Assembly: GCA_004794785.1 (NCBI GenBank)
Contig: SJOL01009849.1
Span: 1,624,418-1,688,417, forward strand
Reading direction: 5' to 3'
From: Opisthorchis felineus
Lineage: Eukaryota; Platyhelminthes; Trematoda; Opisthorchiida; Opisthorchiidae
Length of the DNA: 64,000 nt
A program made the position numbers and the translations under genes. Each line of letters opens with the position of its first letter. The first letter of the stretch is position 1. The notes below the pieces were generated by a model. That model was not told the DNA's origin and ran no database searches. It saw nothing but the letters and a program-made list of their open reading frames with translations. Below, piece by piece: positions 12,343-26,499 of the stretch.

Positions 12343-13250
12343 AAGTCAACTGCAAGACAGCTGTTGTTAGGGTTTTCTTGAGTGACTCTTCCCGGAGCCA
12401 ATGACTCAACAGTTTGACACACTTAGCTGCAGGGCATGGCCTGCCCCGAGGACACAGGGGTAAAGGATACCTGTCCGACTCCTAATACGGCTGAGCACAG
12501 CAGGTGCCTTTTGGACAGCACCGGACTCTTTGGTTTTAAAAGTAGTTCGATAGTAGTGAATAAAACACGGGCGGTCGCGGTCACCGGTTAGGCGATCGTG
12601 GTGTATAATCTTTAGGCCCGGCCTTTTCTAACCCCTTCTTCCTCGGGGGAAGGCAACATCGCTGCTTCCAGAAATATGGACATGCTGGTCACCTGGGGGG
12701 AAGGCCTTTCTCATCACAGAGGACAGTACGACATCACCTCCAGACTGCCTCGTAATACTGTTTCTCGCAGAACAGGGACACGCTGTTCTTCATCCGCGTG
12801 CTCCCTGTTGGTCTTTCTCGCATAGCTGAAACCTTAGGAACTGATTTCCAGCCAGTGTAGTCCACAGGATCATTGCAGCACTGAAGCCCGACCACAACAA
12901 GAAGGTGATAGCTTTAGATCGGGAAAGTGAAAATCCTTCTAGTGGCATAATCTGAGTACTTTGAAAATGCACCAATATATATTGGAATCACCAATTTTTG
13001 ACGCAGAGTGAAAATTATTCGTGAGTGCCATCGTGATACTTATGCGTGCTTGTTGGATAAGTCTCGAAATCATGCAATGGCAGCGTGCACTTTATCTACT
13101 TGACTGATCTCAGTTATCGTATTTCGTATTGGTGAGACGACAGGCCTACCCACTTGGGTGAATGACACTTAGCTTAGGTCAACAAAAGCATAAAAATATT
13201 AGTTCATTTCAGTTTTTCAGCCAAAAAGGTACACTGATGTGTACTGGTTC
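12343..13250. other. No supported gene; possible 5' part of the RTE element
   Basis: GC-richer sequence immediately upstream (minus sense) of the RTE endonuclease could belong to its 5' region. A run of ten G bases lies near 12,150. No gene or RNA was seen. Confidence 0.3.
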
Positions 13251-13620
13251 CAGCCGCTTCAGCTTTGTTCGCCAACGATAAGGAGAATGAAGGAAAGAAA
13301 ACCACGCATTGTAGGTGTTGGCTCGGTATGAGAGCTACGCAAAGAAGACGATAGCTTTGGTGCAAGACCGCCATCGACTGTATAATGCAATCATATCTGT
13401 CAGGGTTTCTAGCCATTGTTTTCTCTTGTTCTGCTGTCACCATCCAGGGAGACGGCAGTTACCAACGCGACTTAGTTGACTATGCTTCATTGCTTCATGC
13501 TCCGTTACCAGGTCATGGGCTGACCGCCCCTGGGTTATTCCTACCCGACACAAGACTGAGGGAGGAGGGCTGTAGAAGGCAAATGGTCCTCTGGCATAAG
13601 AAGTTCATGGCCTGATCAGC
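13250..13620 (-). mobile_element. RTE 3'-end fragment
   Basis: On the minus strand the blocks CCGTCTCCCTGGATGG, then CAGTCGATGGCGGTCTTGCA and CCAAAGCTATCGTCTTC align in order with the RTE C-terminal region at 33,700-33,840. No intact reading frame remains. Confidence 0.5.
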
Positions 13621-14029
13621 GCCAATTGTTGAGTGTGACCAATTGATCCATCGTGGTAGTATAACCGATCCTGAAAACCATCTGGCCTACCTCAGCATCA
13701 CTGATCTGACCTTTCCACCAGACTCGTGCGATTTTTTCAGGGGTATCGATGGTCAAACACAGAGAATCTTCAAAAATCTGAATAAACATATCTATTCCAA
13801 CGAAAACGCAAAAAAAAACACTTGCAGCCAGTGTGAATTTACCTTTGATACAGTTTCCGGTAATAAGCTCGGGATTTCAAGTTTCAGTAACCCCCAGACG
13901 CCAGCTGGATGTGTGTTCGGTATTAGTTTCAACAATCTCTGCAAATGGTAAAAAAGTTATTCAATTTGCTTTACACCTAACTGTCAATATTTTTTGGCTG
14001 TTAACAGCACCAGAGGGCCCCTCCTGTGA
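13621..14029. other. No supported gene
   Basis: Overlapping short plus-strand frames only (13,643-13,951 and 13,833-14,042), without splice support or recognisable motifs. Confidence 0.35.
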
Positions 14030-14215
14030 ATTCGCGAGCTAACATGATCCATGGTATTTTCATAAAGGAAACTACTAACAAGGTTGCTGAAAACTCTTCG
14101 ACAGCCCACGACCGTTTTCGCCCTTCTTGGGGCTCATCAGGTAGGCACAATCCCCGAGTTGAAGAACATCATAAGCAACAAATTCACTTGAGTCTCCCGC
14201 GAAAAAAATTAATAT
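14030..14215 (+). repeat. Dispersed repeat family D copy
   Basis: This stretch carries GGTTGCTGAAAACTCTTCGA, then CAGCCCACGACCGTTTTCGC, GGGGCTCATCAGGTAGGCAC and GTTGAAGAACATCATAA. These segments recur at 22.86, 26.5 and 31.87 kb, and in reverse at 5.2 and 32.13 kb. Confidence 0.6.
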
Positions 14216-16954
14216 GCAACTAAGTGCATTTGTCGATGATCCAAGATACTTTTTGGGGAGTGTGCTCAGTTTTATTCCAAAAACTTCATGTTTCGATTTG
14301 TTAAGTCACTAATTTACGTTGAACTTGTGCAAGATATCAGTCAAACCCGACTATTTCTCAAGCCTAAGTGAGGCGTGCATTTTCGCCATGATATGATCCA
14401 GTGGATGTATCTAGGTTCTTCCGACTTGTTACTCATTTGATTTGACAGTCAACAGATTGAAGCTCAAGGTCAACCCGATTCCCATGAATAAACCTTCTGA
14501 TGGATGCTACCTCGTGTGGGTGCAAGAGCATACTGAAAATGTACAAATGTGCACTGCATGAGAGCATATTCAGTTTTGTTTATTGACCATTCATTCACAT
14601 CTGTAGGAACTTAATGCTATGCATTATTATACCCAAAACGTTTGGGGTGAAATTTACAAGCTTTGCCGTTTTTAGTAGGTATCTGAAGATATGCAGGTTT
14701 ATGAACATTTGTAGCCACAAAGAACCTCACAGATTCGGTATAGTCAGTTGGACGCTGCAGACTGCCATCAGTAACTGTAAACTTCGAGACATTTCATGCT
14801 CCAGCTCATTCATATTATTCAACTCAAAATGGTTTCCAAACTCTTTGAGTATCGGTGTCCTACAGCCGTTGCCTCAAGAACCAAAGTGGTCCAGGTAAAA
14901 CCTGAAAAACTGCAATCGCATTGTTGATTCTGCCGGAAATTGTCACAACAGCCTGTCACTTACCCTATCACCGTTTTAAATGACACTGTTTTGGTCATTC
15001 TCTGATAGACGATTTAAGGGAACAAACAAAGTAAAAGTTTCATGATCTTGGCGCATCTTGTGATGTTGTATTGATTCGGCCAAGGGAAGAGCTCATATCG
15101 GGGATGTTGTGACAAGGAACACTTTCTTACCGCAAAGCTGGATGAAGTCCAGCGTACCTGAATGTCACCTGATGGTTTTCAAAAGCACGTAGTTTTGAAA
15201 TGTTATGACAATGAAACCGGTGGGCCTATCCGAAGAAAAGTTGAGAACCCTGGGTAGAACAGCACAGAAAAATATGTCGTGGTCGAATATGCGGATATCA
15301 TAAACATTGGAGGAGCTATCCGAACAGGAAATCTCAAAAAAGGAGAACAAAACCCACAAGATGTCCACCTTGTTAATGACAAAAGAAAATTGGCTTAGTG
15401 AATTCGCTTGAGCATTGATTACATTACCCGTTTATTGGCGAGGTGAAGTGTATGCGAATCAGCCATCCTGCGTTGCATCCAGCCATTCCGTGGCAGAGTA
15501 AAATCAACATAGATCTTTTGAGTGCATCTGCCAAGAATGATATGGACAAAGCCTCTAAATGTGCCGTTACCATAAAGCGAGTCAGCTTACCTACTTTAGT
15601 AAGTGTATCTTCTAACTTGTAATTGTGTTTGAAATAATATGAGGTTGCTTAGGCAGTTGCACTTGAAGCCCATATAAGAAGGCTGGCCTGGCAGCATTGT
15701 TTTTTGATGATAAGATCACACCTCAATGTTTTTTTCCACTATCCTGCTCATTTTATTTCAGTCACATCTGGGTCATCATCAACTTCATTAAAACCGCTGG
15801 CGGTAAGCACTCAAAAGTTACAGAAGTACTTCATCTATGACTGTTATGACGTACCAAGTGCTCCTCCGCTTCATACTCATTTAGTTGCACGTGATCATCA
15901 GCCCAGCTCTTTATATGATCTTCATAACCCAGCTTTGTGGACTCGTCCAGAATGACATGTACAATTAACGGATTGGCCGTCACCCGATTAATCTTCGGGC
16001 ATTGCGTTACGGACGTTTTAGGAAGCAAGCAGTTGTACGTACCACCATTGTGAGTTCCACGAAAATACAGTAAACTCTTCAACATTGAACGAAAGTTGTA
16101 GATTGCATTCACACCGTGCAGAGTTACAGCAATGTGGATCTCGTCGTGTTCTGTTGGCTGTGGCTAGAGTGAGAGAAGGAAATTTTCATTGTAAACACTT
16201 GCCTACATGATTTCTGTAGTGGCATGTTCGCTCCTGTCACATCCCAAGAAGGTCATATACAATGCACTTTACATGCGTAATTAGATTTCTTTTTAGTACC
16301 TTGCTTCCCATCAGCTGCAGGACTGACTGACCGCAATAAAGATTGGATGCTGTCTTCAGGAGAGACTGTTTGACATAAAAGCCTTAATGAAAACCTGGAA
16401 TCATATAGCGGATAATGAAATATGAGGGGGAAGTGGATCAGTAGAATTTTAAAAGCTCCATTGGTGTTCAGCATATCTACGCTGCTGCAAGTAGGATAAC
16501 TCGAGGAAACTTTCACACTGTTGTTTCAGTGTCTTTGACTTTTTTTAGGTTCAACGTGGATTCAGCGTTGAACAGGATAGCTAGCCAGGGATGACAATGA
16601 TGATTTTTGTCATTGCATCTCACAGTGCCCAAAAGAATTATCCAACTCTACGTTTTTCTTTGCAGGAATTCATTGAAATGTAAGCTGAACTTCACAGTTT
16701 GTCAGGAGAAAATGATGTTATTATTTAACCAAACCACACTGCCACTTCCTAGCACGCACGACAATAAAATTGGGTAGGATTAATTAGAAGGCAATTGTAT
16801 TGTTCCCCTTCTCCATAACTCTTAACTAAGAGAATGTGCCCTTCGGTTTTTGAAAGGAGGATGACCTACGGATGGCTAATGTTACTTATTTCAGTTTCAG
16901 TGAGGCATACTTAATAGGTGAAGCATGTAAGACTCCCATACAATATAGTTTCAG
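14216..16954. other. No supported gene
   Basis: AT-rich sequence. Several minus-strand frames of 67-93 residues lack splice borders and motifs. No RNA gene or element was recognised. Confidence 0.4.
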
Positions 16955-17092
16955 GGGTTAAGGCATGGACTTGCTGACCCGAAGGTCGATGGCATCTCGA
17001 CTGCTCCTGACTAGTCTTGGGCTACCTGGCGGTAGCTCAGCCCTCGTGCTTCCTCCGGGTGGCTTGGCAACTATATATCCAAAGGTGTTACC
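16955..17092 (+). mobile_element. tRNA-derived SINE, partly deleted
   Basis: The copy has GGGTTAAGGCATGGACTTGC, a CTGACCCGAAGGTCG block, then GTCTTGGGCTACCTGGCGG, CAGCCCTCGTGCTTCCTCCG and AAAGGTGTTACC, which matches the family body. The tRNA-like head is largely lost. Confidence 0.7.
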
Positions 17093-19401
17093 ACTAGTAA
17101 AAGAATAAGTTTCTCGAAACAAAACGGATTAAATCGTAACTGACTAGCTACGTGTATTTCAAGTGTTCTTCGGTGGGACAAACTGCTGAAATCATTTTTT
17201 CCGTAGTAAGACGATGTCATTGCTGAAAGAATCTAATTTTTAGCTAACCAAATCGATAGCACGTAGTACTCCCCAAAACTATAATTTTTATTGTGAACAA
17301 ACCCAAATCGGACTGTTCTGTCACTCAAAGGCTTTACTAAAATGGCCTAGGAAAACAAAAGAATTTCACAAATAAACAACACGGCACCTCTTGGAACGGT
17401 TGTAGACCGTAGTTTTGCTGGATCTGATTTTCTGCATGCAGTCGAAAACTTGGTCCACCGAATCGATACTTTCACCTCATTCCATGTCGTTTTGTACACG
17501 AAATGGCCGCAGGAAATGTGTAGTCAAACACGTTTAGGCGATCGTTTACGCATCCCACGATATTTTGGTGTTTTGAAGAAAGCGGTAGATGTTTTATATC
17601 TTACTGCTTTGGAACTACTCAGCTGACACAAAGGGGAACTGGACCGGCCCTATATTAATTTCGTAACACCTCGGTGATGCTTATACTTCCGCACTCGTTC
17701 AACTCAGGAAGCTATGCGTGTTTCTGTTTAGCTGTGAGACCCGGCTGACGTTCACTGCAGGCACTCACAAAATGTGCTTTGAGGATTCCTGTCAAATGAA
17801 CGTATTCGTAGTACGTCTTGAGGATTGAATAGCGAAGTAGGTGGTTCAACAAAAAGGTTTTGATACTGTTCAACCTACCGAGCTTATTCTCCATTCTTCT
17901 CCATCGGCCAGAATAATTAGAACAGCCAGTATTCTAAAACCATATAAATAATGGTACTGCCTATCCCGAAGTGAAGTAAAAACTGGCGGTTTTCGTGGTC
18001 CCATTGAGGTCCATTGTGGTCCCATTACCGTAAAAAAAACCCTAACAATGATCCGGCACTAGTTACGAAGTACGCATGTACCCCGTTCACTCTCAACCTG
18101 GTGACACACGAAGTAATGTATCAACATGCTATGGTTCTTCACCATATCTAGATCGCAGCAAGTACTCTACGACGTAATTGGCTGAATTCCTACTTCCACA
18201 GAAGCAAGAATGGGAGACTCGATCTGAGACCATCGATCAATCTGTCGATGAGGGTGGTTAATGAAGTGGTGAACTTCCGAAAGCAAGTGTAGCAGCGGAA
18301 AGAAAAGAATTCAAGAAAAACCTTGGTGAACACGTACAGAACTCAAACTGTAATATAAATATGATCCTAGAAGACCAGAGTCTGCTCAAGAGTGAATATT
18401 TTGCTGGTCGATTGTAGGAAGTCGAATCTTGCATGGTGCTACTATTCTGCCCTCCAATGGTTGACAACAGATCAGAGCTCAAGAAACCTTTTTTGAGTTA
18501 CTGTTCACTTATACTGTTGGGCGGATCTTTCAGGACATACGTGCATATTCTCAAACCTTAGGTTTTATGAGAAAAAGCCCATTTCTGAAGGTGTCTCAGC
18601 ACTCTTCAAGACAACGAAGTCACATTTCCCCAGTGTGACAAACCGGTCAGTGTTCTTCACTTAGTAGAGGTGAATGAAAAAATTTAATTAACTTGGAGTC
18701 TGCTACATAGCACACCATCGATGTTGCCACCGGGATATTGAAGTATAGGAATGAATGGTAACAATCACTTACAGCTGTGGTCAGATACTCTATCCTCTCT
18801 CCCATTCGGGTTCGATAAAGTAGAAACATGAGCGATATTGTTATCACACATGGTAAGATGCGCCGACATGTCTTGTAAAGAAAACCGAAACGCAGATTCC
18901 CCTTTCCAAAATGTGGTTTTCCGAAATTCGCCAAGTGAATCATGCAGGTGCACGCTTGTCAAGCACGCTCCCATTCAAAAAATAAATCGATAAATTCAAG
19001 GATATAGGACAGGGGAAGAGTCTCAACTACAAGACTCTCCAGGTAGTACACGTGGTGCGGTCATTGAACAGAACCCCAAAGCAGACTGTAAGACTTGACC
19101 ATAACGACAACTATAATTCTATTCCTGTCTGTCCAACCCTTCCGGATTAGTCACTCTGTCTGGCTACAGTCAGGTGGACCTTAGCTCCCATATTAGCGAC
19201 TAGTTAAATGAGCCATTTATTTGCTCACAATTGGGACTAATGGGTTGTTCGTACGGATTTCGAATAAGCTTGTGATTCCGATGTTATTCGGCTGAATTTG
19301 CCTAGTAAGCACACCCTAGGGTTAGCTAGGATATTGAAGATATCGGCATAATTTATCAGGCCACTTTTGCCCTGTATACTGGTCTAGTAGCGTAGAGTGC
19401 G
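17093..19401. other. No supported gene
   Basis: No splice-flanked frame, RNA gene or known element was seen. Confidence 0.4.
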
Positions 19402-19580
19402 TTCAGCTGTAACACTCTCTTGGTGCCTAGCCGCCATGTCACTCGAAGAAAGCACGAGGGCTGAATTACTGTCAGGTTCCCAAGCCTAGACAAGAGCAGT
19501 CGAGATGCCGCGGTTGGATTCGAACCACGGCCCTTCCGGTCAGTAAGTTCTCGCCTTAACCACTGAGCTATCTCGAGCCT
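19402..19580 (-). mobile_element. tRNA-derived SINE, near complete
   Basis: Read on the minus strand it starts with a tRNA-like head: box A as GAGATAGCTCAGTGGTTAAGG and box B as GGTTCGAATCC. The body follows with AGGCTTGGGAACCTGACAG, CCCTCGTGCTTTCTTCGAGT and a tail ending GTGTTACAGCTGAA. This is one of the better-preserved copies. Confidence 0.8.
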
Positions 19581-22500
19581 GATCTAAAGAGCATCATATA
19601 TGAGACAGTTCTTTTTAATTTTCGATCAGCACAAAATGACAATGCAACTAAGTGGTTTATTCTACATATGTAAATTTCGGCGGGATAACAGAATAATTGA
19701 AACTTGGGGATAAGGCCTACATAACGAGCTCAAACTGGAAGAATCCCACAGTAGGTTCCCTGCATGTTTTTCCAATCTCCTAAGTTGGTCAATTTTTAAT
19801 AAAAAAGACACCAGATAGCTTTTGATTCCTTATAGCAAACAAATCACATCTGCTCCTTGAAAATATCCATTCAAGGTAATTGAACCCATATTCATCTTGG
19901 AGTAACCTGCTCACCCAAACAGTCATCAGTCACCACGGTTTATAATAGAAACGACTCACAATTTTCGTGGACAATGAGTGACATGACAGTGACAAAAAAA
20001 CAATTCGTCTCACACCAGGCAACCCCATTTCATAAAGTGGAGATGCCTTGTACAATGTTGGGAACAACAAGAAGTATGTTACGGCCTATGATTTTAAAGA
20101 ACTGCGATCATCCGCATGTTTACTGACTGCTTCAGTTGGTAAAACACAGCTTCTCGATGTGATGCGGAAAGTGCAGAAAATAGTGCAAACTAAAGAGGTT
20201 CGAACAGTGACCAGCAATGCTGATACAATGGCACTGGTATTGAGTCGCATCGACCAACTGAGTTAGGACCTCAGACATAATGTGTCTTCTACTTGCACTG
20301 AACGGCTCTAGGGGCTTTCAGATGAGGCAATGCCACTTTCAGTGCTTAGTGCGGCGAGAGTAACGAGTTAGTAACAAGCCAGTAGAAACGGATTAATATG
20401 GTGTACTCAGATGTAGTGAAACCACTGTATATTTTAATGTAACCTCAAAATACAGCCTCACGTTGAAGGCTGCACCACAAAGTGGAACCCTTCAGCGAGC
20501 TTATTATGTGCTGGTCTACTGCAGTGGAACTTCCTAAAGGCAACTACTGTTGAATAATGAGTAACTTCAAAGGAAATCAAAATAGACTACACCTCAATGA
20601 ATAAAAGTTTGATGTCTACTTTGACCTGTAGATGCTAGTTCCAAACTCGTAACAATAAATCTGATACAAACGGCTATAAAATCTTAATTTTGCTTGATAG
20701 CCGTGCTGTTCATGAGAGTACCTAACTGCGAAACATACCATTATTCCCTCGCCACTCATTTCACGGCGAAACTTCAAGCACACATATGGATATTACCTAA
20801 CCTACTTTGTTGTAAAACACCATGAAGACGCATCAGTTCATGCACCAAACATAAAAATTATCTCACCAATGTCCGGTATTCCTATTGACTATCACACAAC
20901 CTCGTGACCAACCAAAGTTGAACTGTTCTGGGAAATTCACTTCTATAGGCGGTGAGGAGTTGCGCGAGCCACTACCACCAAAGTTACGTAATCTCCCCTC
21001 ATAAATCCAATGCTTATTAACAAATGAAACTAACATGTGTGGCTCGATTGGTTTGTTTTGGATGAAACGCAACAATAACTGCTACAAAACAAAAAACCAG
21101 AAAATGTTTTTGCATCAACGATTTGGCTATCGGCGCTGGATGGCGATTGGCACAAAAGGAGTAACCGGCTGGGAGTAACTGGCTAGAGGTAACCAGCTTT
21201 GACTGTAGTTTCGTCATATACTGCTTCTGGTACCAACTCACCGTTACTCAAGAGGGGAATCTTAATACAAACGTCGCACCATGCAGGCGTTCGTCTTTTT
21301 ATTCAGAGGCAGCAGGTGGGCCTAAGAGCAGTAAGAATTACACCTGGAAAGTCTATATTCCGTTCGGTGAAATTCTGGTTTTCCATCGGTTAAATACATG
21401 CACCTTGTCTGCGATGACAATTCTCATTTGGATCTTGCTAATACAGAGTTATGTGTTTGATTTCTGTTTGTTTCGTAGTGTGCCGTAATTCTAGGCATGT
21501 TCTGTATAGAGGGAAATTGTTTGTGAACCCTAGAGGTTGCTGGGGGAGTTGGAAGCGATAGGGCACTCATTTAGGTAATGGAAGTACAATGATTCAGAGA
21601 GGAAGCTGCCAAGCGACCTCAAGACTTACTGCTGTAAACGGCAATATGCAGCCACCGTCCTCTTTACATCTAACATGCCAAGACGCCAGTTCCTACAGGC
21701 GACACCATAAAGTTATGTGGAGACCACCAAACGCAATTTGCGCTAGTCAACACCCATCAATGTATGGAGCAAAACTCACTGGAGAGACCTGAGTTCTTGT
21801 AGTGTGAGCATTCAGCGGTACATAAGGTTGTGTACGAGGTCAGTGAGGATACCTATACTGGCCAGTCGGATGTCCAACACGTACATCTTCAGGGAATCAA
21901 AATCCTTAATTAGTGGTTGGTACATGTGTAGCAAATAACTTTCTGCAAGATCAGATCCTTCTTGGAAGCATGTCTCTGTAAGGGCATCCGGTCTCCTTGC
22001 AAATTTGGGAGTGGATATTTTCGCTTTCATCCAGAAAGCATTCTATTTTCGAAGGCGCCTTCTTGGGAAGCAGCAGTATGTTGTAGAAGAAACTCTCCCT
22101 CAAGCTCATTTAACCTGATCATACGATGGTTGTTGCGTTCATTTAACAGTGACGGGTAGTACCTTCTTTTCCACCAATGGAACTTCAGAATTATGACAAA
22201 AAACTAAGTAGCACTGAAATTTCAACGAGAATCTTTCGCTTACTTTTGAATAGTAGATTAAGACGACGAAGAACTGGGAAACTGGGTACGTTCTGAAGCT
22301 TGCCGGATGAGCAAGAATCTCTGCATGGACATTTGAACATTTTGTACAAGTTTCAAACTTCCCAGACCTCGGGGTTAAGTAAAATCTTTGGTAAATTACT
22401 TCTTTAAACAATAAACTTATATTTAGATACTGCCTATTATTTATGCTACACAGGGGACTGATACTGCGATCTCTTTCAGCTATTGTGTTGCATGAAATAT

Positions 22501-22754
22501 ATGATGCAGCCGTGAATGTTCAAGCGCATTCTGAATAAGATGCAAATACCCTGACTTAACATAATATTCGAAGCTCTTCGAAGCCCACCACCGGCTTTAT
22601 CCTTCTTCGGGCTCTTCAGTTCGTCGAAGTCCATGATCTTAAATAAAATCCATTTTCTACTTGAGTCCAAACTGGACAGAATCGCGAACTACTCTCGTTC
22701 GCACAATAATTTGGTTTGAACTAGAGGCCCAAATAAAACCAGCTGAATTTCTCG
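19581..22754. other. No supported gene
   Basis: A plus-strand frame at 20,048-20,266 (72 residues) has a protein-like composition but no motif I know and no clear splice borders. Nothing else is supported. Confidence 0.35.
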
Positions 22755-23120
22755 TTTGTGATGTTCCTTAACTGAAAGTGCTGTACAAAGGCCGCCTCGT
22801 GTTTCAGTTGGTACGGTATTTTAGATACCGCAATATATTTTCATGAAGGAAGCTATGCACAAGCTTGCTGAAAACGCTTCGGCAGCACATGGACGATTTC
22901 GCCCTCCTTGGGTATCATTGGGTAGGTGAAGTTCGCGAATTCCCATCAACTTTATTTTCTACTTGAACTCAAATTGGACGCACATTGCGACATGCACCCA
23001 TTTGCACTCTAAAAATATCGCGAATATTGTACCAACTGAAACACAAAGCGGCCATGTGCGGCACATTCAGTTGAAGAAGAACGTCATAAACGAGAGATTG
23101 CGCTGATTCAGCTGAGTATC
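22755..23120. repeat. Dispersed repeat family D, inverted pair
   Basis: The plus-sense half runs through CCTTAACTGAAAGTGCTGTA, AGGCCGCCTCGTGTTTCAGT, GCTTGCTGAAAACGCTTCGG and GCCCTCCTTGGGTATCATTG. From about 23,020 the reverse sense appears (AATATTGTACCAACTGAAAC, then CACATTCAGTTGAAGAAGAA and CATAAACGAGAGATT). The two halves face each other. Confidence 0.6.
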
Positions 23121-24639
23121 TCGTTAGGACCAAAATCGGCAGGGATGCGTTTATGTTCGCCGTCCAGTACTACAATAGAGAACCATTTGATACGGGTCAT
23201 AGCATCAATGCAGCGAGACATCCTAAATCGACCCTAAATGGGTCGCTTACAGATTGGCACCAATGATTGTATCTGCCAATTCTGTACAGCCATATCTTCC
23301 TCTGTGCTACAACTAGAAACGGAGGGATGCCTCCCAAAGCTGAATCTATTTGGGAAGATATTTTTTCATGTCGACGAATTTCACCCTTACCGCCTGTTGC
23401 CCGTTTCATTTCATCAAAGGTACTGTACACAGTGTCACCAATGGCAGCTGTTTAACAGATCTATTTCAACTTTGGAGCCTGTCTAAATTCAAAGACCATG
23501 ACACAAGAACGACAACTGCAGGAAAATCGACAGGTGCATCTGCAGGCATACATGAACAAACTAGTATACACATCCCATGCCTTCCAAAGAATGCCACAGA
23601 TTCACGCTATGTAGCATCAACCATTAGGCCGTGTGGTAGCTCACGACGCTGATAGGTTTCCCGGTATTCTGGAGAGCCTATAAGATCTGTTTCCGTACAC
23701 ATTACGCAGGATTAAGAAATTTGATCGGTGGCGCCTCTGTCGCTATTCAGTGACGGCAAGCAACGGGTAGATGTAACGCTTCTTATGACAAACCCCCAGA
23801 AATGAGACATCGACTTACCTCAAAGGATATACTAATTTAACACTATAGACTGAAAAAAATTTGGGGATTTTGTATGCACGAATGTTCATGCACTCATATT
23901 ACCGATGGATCTAGACCAAATTCTGATACGAATGCTTCACAAGGAGGCCTTCCAACAAATCCGGAGAGGTGTGCTCATAACTCCACTCATGTGCAACTTC
24001 TTTCCGTCCTGATCGAAGGCTTACTGATAGACCTAAATTTTGGATCGGGCGGAATCGAAATGATAGTTGAGATACAGAACGGAAGATTTTAGGATAAAAA
24101 TGTGAGATCCTGATGCGTCCCCCAACGGATAGGAAAGACACTTTTACACGCGAACTCTTACGGAATAGTTCGTTGGTTTTTGGCTGATCACAGCAACTCT
24201 GTAGAAGTTCAGCGGTGAAACGGTAGGATAGGACTTGTTTTGTTATAGATGAAATGATAATGTTATGTCTGTAGATTCTAGCATCTCAAGACTCAAGGTC
24301 TCCCACAAATGCACACAAAAAACTGAGTATCTGTCAGAATCATTCTGCCATTCGTCAAGTTTCCTTAACATTAGCTTGTCCAACGGCTAGCCGACATTTT
24401 GGGAGTCACACGGAAGGGTCGTGCATAAAATAGTATTGGGACACCTTCTAGTTTACTGGTGCAATACCTAGAACAGATATCCCTCGAAAGAATATGCTCT
24501 CTCTTGATAGTGAATCACTTTTTATCAGTGTGCCTATGGTTGGACCATCGATTATACCTGTAATTACGTATCGGATTACAATGTAAAGCGCAAGCCACCG
24601 ATGGACGAAATGAGAGTAATCGTTAACGTGAACACAACT
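23121..24639. other. No supported gene
   Basis: Overlapping frames of 62-100 residues on the plus strand (23,238-23,652) have no common motif and no splice support. Confidence 0.35.
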
Positions 24640-25165
24640 TATATTGATGGCAGTGTGAGGAGACTTGGCGATTTTCAGTTGAAATTTCGTCGTCAATGAA
24701 GCCAGTCTATACGAAAGGCCGAGTAGCACAGTACAGCTGTTTTATCCCTAGTGGGAATCATCAGCAGTGCGCACCTCACGAAAATGTTTCGAACCCGCGA
24801 CCTTCCGGTCAGTGGTTGAACACTTAACCGTTCGACCGCGAATGGCTAGAAAGCAGTGTGATCAGCTCTCACTTAGGCGGGATATATATATATATACATA
24901 TATATATCCTTTCAGTCACGGAACCCACATCACATGTTCACGTATTGACTGGCTCCTCAAGTGACGACTTCCCAAATTAGGGTTTCACTCTTCTCGTGAA
25001 ATTATTCTTCCTCTGAGCTACTTATAGATTGATGGTACTATGAGATTTGACAATTTTCAATTGAGATTTTGTCCTCTCAGTGAAGCCAATCTATGCTGAA
25101 AAAGGGATGAGCTCCGAACAAATGTTTTATCCTTACTGGGAATCATGAGCTGTTCGTAGCTAACA
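24640..25165 (+). repeat. Diverged direct duplication, two units of about 125 bases
   Basis: The segment 24,640-24,765 (ATTGATGGCAG, CGATTTTCAGTTGAAATTTC, ATGAAGCCAGTCTA, TTTTATCCCTAGTGGGAATC) recurs diverged at 25,029-25,155 (ATTGATGGTAC, CAATTTTCAATTGAGATTTT, TGAAGCCAATCTA, TTTTATCCTTACTGGGAATC). Between them lies a minus-strand tRNA-like head (24,795-24,845). Confidence 0.6.
24882..24908. repeat. TA microsatellite
   Basis: An alternating AT tract with one interruption by C. Confidence 0.9.
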
Positions 25166-26499
25166 TATAGAAAGCTGGGCTCGTTCCTTGGTCCAAGTCT
25201 TGCTGATATTTTTTCAGAACATATATAATGTAAGCGTGTTGATGGAAATCTTTCAACAAAACGGCGTTGGCTGGATGACATTTAACAAAAAATTTCATCC
25301 ACCCAAAGCTGTTTTGTGGAAATTAGAATTAAGGCGAGCTGCCCAAGGCACAGGGTCCACGAATTAAACAAAGTCACCGTTCTCCCGCCAAAACGATAGT
25401 GATGTGAATTCTACGAGTCCCACAACCACCCGTAAAGTTACAGTATGATAACCGTCCAATCACTTGGCATTCCAGTTAACAGGAAAACCAGACGACTTAA
25501 TTCAACACCCGCTCATCGCACAGCCTACATGTAAGGGGTAATATACAAACTTGTATAGACTCATTCCCATCAAGCGAATGTACAACCTTGTCAGATGCCT
25601 AGTTTCCAAAACCCGAAAAATTCACACGTTGGAGACATTAGAATAACGGCCTGTCTCCATAAGATCACCTCCAGATAATGGATGCGCGAAACGTCCTACC
25701 GATAAAAAAATCAACGGAGAGGTGGCTCCACCTAATAAGAAAATGTTCACCTGAAGCCCTTTCATAAGCTAACCTGATAGTGAAATCCGAACGAGGGGTC
25801 AAGGGTAAACCGGAGGACAGTTGATGTCCCTGAAATCTAATCCGTATCCGCGAGTTATGCAATAATTCTGGGTGCATTCCATATTGACCCTAAGGCAAGG
25901 CAACCATGTCCTCAGAGTGGAAACCATACTCTCTTCCGGTCTAAGCAAGGTGTAACAAGTATTATCACGGCCAACTCAGCTGACTAGCACAAAACGTACC
26001 GGCACAAGCATACGTAGATTACCGTTCCGAAGCTTCTGTAACGTGCACACTGGCAACCACAGAGGCGATAGCGATCAGTTTTCAACCCTACACATTACAG
26101 AAAACACACGGTACAGGTAGTTGGTGAATATTTTGAACTATCGCGCGACGGATGGCAGGTTCTAATTAACGTGCAGCCTTGATATCCCTTGACAAATCGG
26201 AGTGCGCATACCGCCTTCTTATTGTTCCTAAATTTCTTTTTCGCTCCTTTGTTTGTGTGGTACAGTTTTCGAAAATGACGTGTAATTGGCCAGCTGTGGC
26301 AGACCTGTTGAATAACCGGTACCCTTGAAAAACACGTCGAGAGCAGCGAACAAAACGTGCTTTGTGGTTGGTCCAGTACATTATAAATTTACACGATACC
26401 AATCAGGAAAAACTGTTCCCCTCAACTTGTTTGCTCTGGGTGCTGTTGAAACAGGGTCTGTGTTCATGACAAAACACGCCATTCATAAGGTAACTGAGA
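25166..26499. other. No supported gene
   Basis: No gene, RNA gene or recognisable element was seen. Confidence 0.4.

Noticed and set aside
13385..13615. Secreted protein starting MQSYLSGFLAIVFSCSAV
   Set aside because: The signal-like start is opposite an RTE 3' fragment, so the frame is probably the antisense of the element.
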